This document shows, piece after piece, positions 46,610 through 56,359 of a stretch of DNA of 64,000 bases. The notes below the pieces were generated by a model. The model was not told the origin of the DNA and did not search any database. It saw nothing but the letters and a program-made list of their open reading frames with translations. The stretch's first letter is position 1. Each line of letters starts with the position of its first letter. The DNA lies in contig JABCRI010001013.1 in NCBI GenBank assembly GCA_015143295.1, positions 1 through 64,000 on the forward strand, written 5' to 3'. Source of the stretch: Tetracentron sinense (taxonomy: Eukaryota > Streptophyta > Magnoliopsida > Trochodendrales > Trochodendraceae). A program made the position numbers and the translations under genes.

Positions 46610-47736
46610 TCTGGTTTCGCAGACCAGTATTCAAGCCAAAACCAAAGTCTGAACTGAACAAGGGAAATCACATCAGAAACTTTTACTTTCATCGATATGC
46701 TGCTAATTTTGTACATATTCTTACTTTACTATCATTCATCAAATCTCGGACATTTGTTTGCCAACTTAGCAACATGCCTATGATTCAATTTTTTATTCAT
46801 TGCTTGATTTCTATTGATGCATATTCATTGCATAATTGAATAAAAACCCTTCACCTATCTAGTTGGATCCGATAAGCTTACAATCGAGGGATGGTTATCC
46901 CCGATGCTGGAGCTCAAAGATCTGTGGAAAGTACCGGTTGTAGACCGAGGGATGGTTATCCCCGGTTAACGCAACTAGTCTTTCCCGCTTGCACCAATCG
47001 TCCATTTTCAAATATATTCTATACCGGGGAGTCGCATATACGGTCAGACAAAAACCTTGCATACACCAACATAAGCATATAGACTATAGGTCTTTGTTTG
47101 GGCCTAAACCATGGACACCCGTCAGGAGGGACTACCTTATCCCTATTCTGTTACTGGTTTAAGCCGCTCCTGCATCATTTGTTCAGGTATAGGGACAACT
47201 GTATCTCTATGCCTAAACCATTTTCGAAGCTTGTGTGAGCCTTCATTGCTAGATAGGTCTAACCCTAATCCATTCTTTAGCTAGCTCAATCATGTGAGGT
47301 TTAAAAGCCTAGACTCTAAAGCGAATCATATAGATAATCTATTAATTCATTTTGATCTTAACCCATTGAGCTCTGGTTTCCTACAACCCAGGTAAGTGAA
47401 ATGGATTTTTATCCATTCACCCCATTGGGTCACACATGTTGAGTTGACACATTTTTTTTTTTTTAGTATACTTGATCAATTCATTCATTCAATTCATCAA
47501 AAAAAATAATTTGATTCAAGTCAATTCCAAAAACTTCATTCAATCATTTTGCTCATCATCATATTGTTTAATCATATATTAGTCTTAGGACTTTCGGCAT
47601 CCATCATTTTGTGCATACTTATATTCATAACCAGACAAGGGGCAACGTCTCATGTCAAAACGTCATCCATTAGATCATATGTGTGTCGCATCGTTACTTT
47701 CATCATTGTCTTAATTTAGTCTTCATTTAGCATCTC
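46610..47736 (+). other. Element H leader
   Basis: Non-coding, 1.1 kb. Two copies of the hairpin GGGAT-GGTT-ATCCC, in CGAGGGATGGTTATCCCCG (near 46885-46903 and 46950-46968), 65 bases apart. A T-run is at 47452-47464. No gene. Confidence 0.65.
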
Positions 47737-48521
47737 GAGTGTCATTTGACACATCTGTACATACCTCTTATTACTACCCAGTTTATAGCACCCTGAGCGG
47801 AAGCAGTACTAAGCTACCTGCCTTCTTCGAGATGACTCCAGTAAGCACAAGATTAACTGATCGAGATGAGCCAATTGTAGAAGGTTTGGAAACTGACCCT
47901 GACAGCCCAATATCTCCTCAACATGTACTGCAATAAGTCCCTGATTTAGAGGCAAGGGTATTTAGAACTGAACAAGGCATCCTAGAGCTGAAAAACATCA
48001 TGCAGGATATCTTGAATGCTGTGAATAGGAAGCAACCGCCCTCCTCTTCTATCCCGATCGTCGAACCACTCGCCTTAAACCGATCAAATCCTGACTCCCA
48101 CAACCCACCACCTCCAAATCCACCATCTCACAATCCACCACCTCCAAATCCACCATCTCACAACCCATCACCTTCAAACCGGCCATCTCACAATCCATTA
48201 CCGTTGAACCAACGATCCTCCAACATCCTGCCACCACGCACTGACCAGTATGAGGAGGAGGAGGCAAGGATTGCACAGAATACAGAGCAACCAGGCATAT
48301 CAACTAGCTCAGCCCATACTCCAGACTTCTACAAGGACAGGATTGAGAAGTTAGAACAATTGGTGAAGAGGGCCCAGAGGTCCTACAACTTACCATCCAC
48401 AGACTTCCGAGATATGTGTCTGCATCCGGGGATTCAATTACCTCGAGACTTCAAAATGCCCGAATTTGAGAAATACAATGGAAAAGGATGCCTAGAGACA
48501 CACCTGAAAGTCTACTGCGGA
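47737..48521 (+). repeat. First copy of a 785-base direct tandem duplication in H gag
   Basis: It is followed without gap by an apparently identical copy at 48522-49306; all translated segments in both copies are the same. The junction falls in GAGAGTGTC; GAGT occurs at both original ends, so a four-base microhomology probably mediated it. 785 is not a multiple of three, so the duplication breaks the frame. Together the two copies occupy most of the gag N-terminus. Confidence 0.93.
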
Positions 48522-50232
48522 GAGTGTCATTTGACACATCTGTACATACCTCTTATTACTACCCAGTTTATAGCACCCTGAGCGGAAGCAGTACTAAGCT
48601 ACCTGCCTTCTTCGAGATGACTCCAGTAAGCACAAGATTAACTGATCGAGATGAGCCAATTGTAGAAGGTTTGGAAACTGACCCTGACAGCCCAATATCT
48701 CCTCAACATGTACTGCAATAAGTCCCTGATTTAGAGGCAAGGGTATTTAGAACTGAACAAGGCATCCTAGAGCTGAAAAACATCATGCAGGATATCTTGA
48801 ATGCTGTGAATAGGAAGCAACCGCCCTCCTCTTCTATCCCGATCGTCGAACCACTCGCCTTAAACCGATCAAATCCTGACTCCCACAACCCACCACCTCC
48901 AAATCCACCATCTCACAATCCACCACCTCCAAATCCACCATCTCACAACCCATCACCTTCAAACCGGCCATCTCACAATCCATTACCGTTGAACCAACGA
49001 TCCTCCAACATCCTGCCACCACGCACTGACCAGTATGAGGAGGAGGAGGCAAGGATTGCACAGAATACAGAGCAACCAGGCATATCAACTAGCTCAGCCC
49101 ATACTCCAGACTTCTACAAGGACAGGATTGAGAAGTTAGAACAATTGGTGAAGAGGGCCCAGAGGTCCTACAACTTACCATCCACAGACTTCCGAGATAT
49201 GTGTCTGCATCCGGGGATTCAATTACCTCGAGACTTCAAAATGCCCGAATTTGAGAAATACAATGGAAAAGGATGCCTAGAGACACACCTGAAAGTCTAC
49301 TGCGCAGAGTTTTTCCAACTAGAGTATGGTGACAAGTTGCTGGTGCAACTATTTCAGAGAAGTTTGAAGGGACCAGCCCTACAATGGTTCACCAAGGTTG
49401 ACCCAACTAAGGTCCGAACATGGGAAGGCCTCTGTGAGGCATTTGTCACTCAATACTCTTACAACATTGACTTGGTCCCACAGAGAGCAGATCTGGAGAG
49501 AATGACTCAGAGAGAGAATGAATCCTTTATCGAATATTCTGTTCGATGGAGGGAAAATGCTGGAAAGATTAACACTACTTTGCCCGAGGACGAGTTGGTG
49601 ACCACATTCCTCCGCACACTCAAGCATCCATTCTAGACTTTGCTAGCAGCCCAACATATTTCTAATTTCAGCACTATGGCCAAATGTGGGGCCAGGATTG
49701 AGGCTACAATGGGAGACGTGGGAGCAGTTGACATGTTCTCAGGATCCAAGGGGGTGTCATCCTCTAGTCATCCTCAACCACCGCGAAAAGATACACGGAG
49801 AAGAGAAGATGAGGTGCAAATGGTGACAGTAATGCCTATCCATATTCCCCATTTACCTCAGCAACCTCAACAACCCGAGCAGACTCAGCAACAACTTCCC
49901 TCGCAGTAGATGACATTTGAGCAGAAAAAGAGGAGAGTCTTCTCACCCATACCATGACGCAACTCCTCCTTTATCTACTAGATAAGAAATTGGTCACGTT
50001 GAAGGAACCCAAGCCACCACCAGTCACACTGCCAAGGTCATACAGGGCTGACCAACATTGTGGGTATCATCAAGCCCCGGGGCATTCCACCGATATGTGT
50101 TTTGATCTAAAGCATACAATCCAAGACATGCTTGAAACGGGAAAGATTCAGTTTGAACCAGGAAACACCGACATCAACCAGGCCCCTCTCCCTAATCATG
50201 CAGCAGCAGAGAACCGAGGCGCACCAGCCTGA
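47739..50232 (+). pseudogene. Element H gag, duplicated and broken
   Basis: N-terminus SVHTSYYYPVYSTLSGSST with an in-frame TAA after SPQHVLQ in both copies (47934 and 48719). Then VPDLEARVFRTEQGILELK, a Pro/Asn repeat linker (NPPPPNPPSHNPP), a predicted coiled stretch KDRIEKLEQLVKRAQRSY, and the capsid FKMPEFEKYNGKGCLETHLK, FFQLEYGDKLLVQLFQRSL, LQWFTKVDPTKVRTWE, MTQRENESFIEYSVRW (48785-49636). This order is typical of Tat/Ogre gag. Further stops occur at 49634 and 49907. After a frameshift, 49954-50232 has the zinc-like motif CGYHQAPGHSTDMCFDLKH. Confidence 0.9.
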
Positions 50233-52185
50233 GCCACTCTATAGCCGACTTTGAGCAGTCTCACCAGTTTTGTCTTTTTGGTTTATTCCATAATTTCTTT
50301 TTTGCAAATGGCCATGATGGCCCAAATCGAAGTCCTCCCTATTAGTTAACATATTGGCCAGTGGCCACCAGTCTTTATTTTCCGCATTTAAGTCTGTACA
50401 TCCTTTCATACTCTAATGAAATCTCCCACTTTTGTAAAATCTATCTTGCTTATTACTCTGAGATGCCTAGTTTTGGGAACTGAACTAGATTCTAAGCCTT
50501 TAAAGGATAATTGCATGATCATCGGGTGAGTAATCTAAAAACTCATGACCCTTTCATGAATTAGAAAGGTACTTTGCTCAACCAAAGATTTCAAGGCAAG
50601 CTACCAATCCATCAGAAGACAAGAAGCAAAGGAGCGACGAAGGCCTCCCCGAGCTATCAGGCATCAAACATATTTGAACAAGGATAATGCCATGACCACA
50701 CATGCTCTTGACCAATCAAAGAAAGGATAGGAGGCCATCCTTGGTTAACCCTTAAAATCTCTTTCATACCCATGCAATAACATACGCTAATTAGCCCGTC
50801 GAGCCTAATAGCCTTTCTTTCTAAACCTACACATTGGGGCACCCTATGAATGAAAAATCAACAGAGTAGAATCCAACCAATCAAAAGCAAAGCTTATTTT
50901 GAACTACGGCATGACCTAATTCCACTGATCGTGGATATGTAGGCAACCTCAAACAGGTTCGGTCACATTATGGCAACTTTTCATCGATACCAAACGGCTA
51001 TCTCTAAACAGAGCAGAAAAAGCCAACAAAAAAAAAGAGGAAAAAAGGAGAGTAAAGAAAGAAAAAAAAAAGAGAAAAATGGAAAATCTCCAAAATGATG
51101 AAGAGAAGCCAACTGGTTCCATCTCTGCGTGCAGCAAAAACATTTTAGGGTGTCCTATCCCCGACAAGTAAACTTTGAGCCTCAATCGTTTCTACCCCTA
51201 CTACGTTTCGTCCTAGTAACTCAGCCCTCCTTGATCTTTGAAAGGTCTTGAGCATCAGTGGTCAGAAGTATTAATCACTACCATTTTATCAGGCAATGAT
51301 GGGAGAAGACAGATCAGTTTATCAAAAATCACAGGCCTAGTGAAAACTAGAAATAGCAGTAAGGCGCAAAAATTATATGAGCCCAGCAATGACATTGTTG
51401 TCAGGGGTAAAAAAGGGAACAAATTAGTCAATTACGTAGGCATGAGTGAAAATCGGAAATGACCCCATTGCGCAAAAATTATGCGACCCCAAGACTTGGT
51501 CATTCCAAGGGTAAAAAAGGGTAAAGATAAATTTATGATTTTACGGGCTTAGTATGGAATTATCAATCCTGCTAGTGTGCAAAAATAACGTGAACCTAGT
51601 CCTGGTGAAATCTGCTAAGGTCTAGGGGCAAAAAAGGGAAAATCGTAAAGTGCGAGCTTTCATATCAAGCGCCACCAGCAGTAATCAGCTAGTACGATCA
51701 AGCACTATCTTATGCATCTGGCATATGACAAGGACATCCAAGAGCAGATCTACCTATCTATCTCAGAATCAATCAACCTAGACGTATTCAATTCCTTTCT
51801 AAGGCAAAGGAATCCTAGCTAGGCTTCCCATCAACAGGCAATATCAGACATCTTTCAAAATACATATGTCAATCTGTCAGTCTGTCAAGTCATTCTGTCA
51901 ATCTATCACCTAGACATCAGTCTTTCATGTCAAGTCAGTCAGTCAAGGTCGTGTCCTCACACAAGTCAGTTCAAACTTGGCTAATCATTTTGGCAGTGCA
52001 ATCAGTTCTCCCGAACTTGAGATCGGTTCAAGCAGATTATCCTGGAAGATTATTTCAGTTGGACAAATCCAGGCATAACCTTAGTGCAATTTTGATACAT
52101 CAGGCAGATGGCAGATATTAGATAGAGGCTCAGGGTCGTGCTCCATTCTCTCGCCCCTTATACCCCATCATTCATTTCATTTGCT
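50233..52185 (+). other. Element H non-coding region after gag
   Basis: No pol domain. Module GAACTACGGC...GTGGATATGTAGGCAACC...GGTTC at 50901-50960. A-rich purine tract at 51025-51085. Segment 51280-51600 repeats the words GCGCAAAAATTATGCGA and GGGTAAAAAAGGG and matches J at 40500-40625. Several GTCAGTCTGTCA repeats near 51860-51950. Nothing else recognised. Confidence 0.7.
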
Positions 52186-52568
52186 TGCTTATGGATAAGC
52201 CACGTGGCTATCCCCTTTCATGCATTTACATTTTGCTTGCTCATGAGCTAGCCGTGTGGCTATCTTTATTTATACATATATCGCATTCATTTGCTTACTT
52301 TGCAATAATACTCGGTGAAGACGGTTGTGTAACCAATCCTTACTATCTTACATTCTGCTTTCTCATAGGTTAGCCGTGTGGCTTTCCTCATTCATGGATC
52401 TTGCTGGTAAAATGGAGCAACCACGTGGCTGTCTCCATTCATCATACACTACTTGCTTACAAACATGCTCGTGGACTAGCCATGTGGCTATCTCCACTTA
52501 TACATCTTCTTGCTTACTTGTGCTGAAGTGGTCATGTAACCCCTTTAAAACTGACTTCATTTATCTTC
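52186..52568 (+). repeat. Dispersed AGCCACGTGGCT-type palindromes in H
   Basis: Five loosely spaced copies of AGCC(A/G)(C/T)GTGGCT (near 52197, 52247, 52371, 52421 and 52479) in CATTCAT/TTGCTTGC-rich sequence, plus GGTTGTGTAACC at 52324. They precede the regular array. Confidence 0.65.
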
Positions 52569-52955
52569 CTAGCATAGTACCCGGTGGGGCAACCGCACGG
52601 TTGTCAGCACCATAGCATAGTACCTGGTGGGGCAACCGCGTGGTTGTCAGCACCATAGCATCTTACCCGGTGGGGCAACCATGTGGTTGTCTGCACCATA
52701 GCATCTTACCCGGTGGGGCAGCCACGCGGTTGTCTGCACCATGGCATAGTACCCGGTGGGGCAGCCGCGCGGTTGTCTGCACCATGGCATAGTACCCGGT
52801 GGGGCAACCGCGCGGTTGTCTGAACTATAGCATCGTACCCGGTGGAGCAACCACGTGGTTGTTTACATCATAGCATCTTACCCGGTGAGGCAACCACGTG
52901 GTTGTCTGTACCATAGCATCTTACCTGGTGGGGCAACCGCGCGGTTGTCAGCACT
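52569..52955 (+). repeat. 43-bp array with covarying palindromes in H
   Basis: Nine units CATAGCATCTTACCCGGTGG, then a palindrome, then TCTGCAC. Palindromes: CAACCGCGCGGTTG, CAACCACGTGGTTG, CAACCATGTGGTTG, CAACCGCACGGTTG and near variants. Positions 6 and 9 are G-C or A-T in seven of the nine units, G-T in one and mismatched in one. Confidence 0.88.
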
Positions 52956-52977
52956 AATTGCATCTTACGAATATTTT

Positions 52978-54320
52978 GAAGGAGTAACTGAATGGTTGTC
53001 TAATCGACCTTCAGTTGCGGCCTCTCGTGAAGCTGGTTGTGTAACCAACCTTCACTCATTTGCATCTTTCACCACATGTTCACATTTCACCGCACATCAC
53101 TGCAATACTTGCTCACTCTTAAAGGAGTAATTGACACGGTTGTTTGATCGACCATCAGTTGCGGCCTCCTGTGAAACAAGTCTTGCACACTTCATACACT
53201 GCACTGCAATACTTGCTCACTCTTAAAGGAGTAATTGACATGGTTGTCTGATCGACCATCAGTTGCGGCCTCCTGTGAAACAAGTCTTGCACACTTCATA
53301 CATTGCATTGTAATACTTGCTCACTCTTAAAGGAGTAACTGACACGGTTGTCTGATCGACCATCAGTTGCGGCTTCCAGTGAAAAAAGTCTTCCACACTT
53401 TATACATTGCACTGTAATACTTGCTCACTCTTAAAGGAGTAACTGACACGGTTGTCTGATCGACCATCAGTTGCGGCCTCCAGTGAAACAAGTCTTGCAT
53501 ACTTCATACATTGCACTGTAATACTTGCTCACTCTTAAAGGAGTAACTGACACGGTTGTCTGATCGACCATCAGTTGCGGCCTCCAGTGAAACAAGTTTT
53601 GCACACTTCACGCACCGCATTGCATGACTTGCTCACTCTTAAAGGAGTAACTGACACGGTTGTCTGATCGACCATCAGTTAAGGCCTCCTGTAAAACAAG
53701 TCTTGCACACTTCATACACCGCACTGCAATACTTGCTCACTCTTAAAGGAGTAACTGACACGGTTGTCTAATTGACCATCAGTTGCAGCCTCCTATAAAA
53801 CAAGTCTTGCACACTTCATACACCGCACTGCAATACTTGCTCACTCTTAAAGGAGTAATTGACATGGTTGTCTAATCGACTATCAGTTGTGGCCTCCTGT
53901 GAAACAAGTCTTGCACACTTCATACACTACACTGTAATACTTGCTTACTCTTAAAGGAGTAATTGACACGGTTGTTTGATCGACCATCAGTTGCGGCCTC
54001 CTGGGAAACAACTCTTGCACACTTCATACACTGCACTGCAATACTTGCTCACTCTTAAAGGAGTAACTGATACGGTTGTCTGATCGACCATCAGTTGCGG
54101 CCTCCTGTGAAACAAGTCTTGCACACTTCATACACTGCACTGCAATACTTGCTCACTCTTAAAGGAGTAACTGACACGGTTTTATGATCGACCATCAATT
54201 GCGGCCTCTTGTGAAGCCATTCTTGTATATCATACATCACTGCATTGCTTGCTCACTCTTCAAGGAGTAACTGACACGGTTGTCTGATCGACCATCAGTT
54301 GCGGCCTCTAGTGAAGGCAG
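52978..54320 (+). repeat. About 104-bp tandem array in H 3' region
   Basis: About thirteen units: CTCTTAAAGGAGTAACTGA, CACGGTTGTCTGATCGACCA, TCAGTTGCGGCCTCCTGTGA, then AACAAGTCTTGCACACTTCA and CACTGCAATACTTGCT. AACTGA pairs with TCAGTT across 20 bases; units with AATTGA keep a G-T pair. The regular period and large copy number make it a possible seed of a satellite. Confidence 0.88.
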
Positions 54321-54628
54321 TTTTGCAACAATCATCATTCACTTGCATCTCACTCACTTGCATCATGCACCCCGCTACTTGGTCGTGTGATCCATTAGCA
54401 GGCAGCTTCATACACCATAACCCCCTCTATCCCCAACAAGTGCCGACTTGGCACAATCACACCCGTCCTTTGCCACCCTTTAGTCATCCAGTCCTTGGCA
54501 AGCAGTCTAAGTAGAGTTTATCTTTTCCTCTATTTTTTCTCAGGTTTTCCACACACATGCGTGCAAAATTGAAGTGTTATCAGCCTTTGTCGTTCACGTG
54601 CCCACAACCTCCGACAAAGCGGGGCAAC
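54321..54628 (+). other. Element H end of 3' region and polypurine tract
   Basis: Unique sequence, then TTCACGTGCCCACAACCTCC, GACAAAGCGGGGCAAC. CAAAGCGGGG (54615-54624) is the polypurine tract before the LTR. Closely related to J at 42560-42594. Confidence 0.8.
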
Positions 54629-56354
54629 TGTAAACACCCCAATTTTGCACCCCCTTAGTCTCTTTGCACATCTCTAAAAATCCTTTAAAAAACCCTCTTT
54701 TAAAACCCTCTTTCCGCGGGCTTCGATTTCCAAAAAACGTCCCTCAGGTAGAAAATGACCAAAATGCCCCTAGGGTGAAAAATGACCAAAATACCCCATG
54801 TGGGCCCCACTTGCACTGCAAACTTTTTTTACTATTATTTTATTTGTTCATAATAAAATATATTAAATCTCGCCTTTTAAAACAGCGCGGATTTAGTCTG
54901 ATCCGCGTTACTGCCCTACTGTTCACACCGCTTTACTATTCATTAAAATATAATAAATCTCGCCCTTTAAAATGGCGCGGGCACTATTTCGAAACACTAT
55001 AAATACCCCCCCTCTCTTCCTTCATTAATCATTCATTCTACTTCCTCTCTTCTCTCTCCTCTTTCAAAAATCTCTTCTTAGCGTTTGGCGATCCCGGGAA
55101 TTTGATTTCGAAGAATCATTCTCGGGAGCACTTATTTCAGAGACCCTTTTGGGTTTCCCGGAAGGTAAAATATCACCAAACTCTGACGTTTGCTTTGTCT
55201 TTTAGTAGTTTAATTAGCTTTTTAATTATTTTTTAAATTGCTTTAATTGCTTAGACTACTTGCCCTATCGAACCCCTGCCCGGTTTTACTTAAACCTAGC
55301 CTACCCTGTCGAACCTCTGCCCGAACTTCGGTTCAAACTTAGCTTACCATGTCGAACCTCTGCCCGAACTTCGGTTCAAACTTAGCCTACCCTGTTGAAC
55401 CTCTGCTCAAACTTCAATTCAAACTTAGCCTACCCTGTCGAACCTCTGCCCGAACTTCGGTTTAAACTTAGCCTACCCTGTCGAACCTCTGCCCGAACTT
55501 CAATTCAAACTTAGCCTACCCTATCGAACCTCTGCTCAAACTTCGGTTCAAACTTACCAAAAACCTGTTGAACCTCTGTCCGAACCTCGGTTCAAACCCT
55601 GGTTCAAACCTTACTTACCTAGTCGAACCTCTGTCCGAACCTCGGTTCAAACCCTGGTTCAAACCCTACTTGCCTTAGCCAAACCTCTGTCTGAACCTTG
55701 TTTCAAACCCTGGTTCAAATCCTATCAAACCCTTACTCAACCCAGTACTCCTTGACATGAGCTAAAACTGTCCAAATGCTCCCCGGCAAGAGCATAAAAG
55801 GCCCAAACGCTCCTGAATAGGAGTCCAAACCATTCAAGAACACCCTAACATCCAAAGACAAGTCTCAACCTATCAAACACTCACAATCCAAACAAAACAA
55901 ATCAAACCATCAATTACCCATCTGGAACTACGTGTGGCTTGATTCTACTAACAGTGGATACGTAGGCAACCCTGATCGGGTTCAGCTCACTTAGGATAGA
56001 GCTCCTATCCTGCCCCTACTTATTTCAGCATATACATTATTGTTCATATAATACATGTCAAACATATAGATAAAATGAAAGCTTCTCTTATGGTTTCCCC
56101 CACTTTAATTCAGACTTAGGGAGTAAGTAACCATCTCTGGATGGGAGTTTAGGGGTGCCTAACACCTTCCCCTAACTCAAATGAATTTTTCCTTGAACTC
56201 TATTTCAAGACCAAAGCCTTATCCAACCTTTTAGAGGACCCTATTTTCCCTAATAATCTAAATAGGTGGCGACTCTCTCTTTTCAACATTTTTTAGCACT
56301 ATTCCTCCTCGGGTTCAATCCTGATCGGGAGTGGGTTAAAATCCCAGGTCTACA
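54629..56354 (+). repeat. Element H 3' LTR
   Basis: Partner of 44606-46587. It lacks about 350 bases after ACCAAAATACCC (near 54793) but has a 47-base stretch (TGCTCCCCGGCAAGAGCAT..., near 55777-55825) absent from the 5' LTR. TATAAATA is at 54998-55005; hairpin CGCGGAT...ATCCGCG at 54886-54907; 44-base repeats at 55263-55740; module at 55924-55984. It is followed by target duplication CATAT. Confidence 0.92.
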
Positions 56355-56359
56355 CATAT

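Larger units (their letters stand above)
44606..56354 (+). mobile_element. Element H: Tat/Ogre-like non-autonomous retrotransposon, 11.7 kb
   Basis: Complete with both LTRs (44606-46587, 54629-56354), primer site, gag, long repeat-rich 3' region and polypurine tract, and a perfect target duplication CATAT. Pol domains are absent: after gag (to 50232) there are 4.4 kb with no protease, reverse transcriptase or integrase motif in any frame. It presumably depended on a full-length relative for enzymes. It shares LTR, gag zinc motif and 3' sequences with J. Confidence 0.92.

Noticed and set aside
48049..48303. 84-codon minus-strand frame repeated at 48834-49088
   Set aside because: Shadow of the Pro/Asn repeat linker of H gag on the other strand.
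52978..54320. Regular repeats resembling a CRISPR array
   Set aside because: The whole 104-base unit repeats with no unique spacers, and the sequence is inside a plant retrotransposon; it is an ordinary tandem array.
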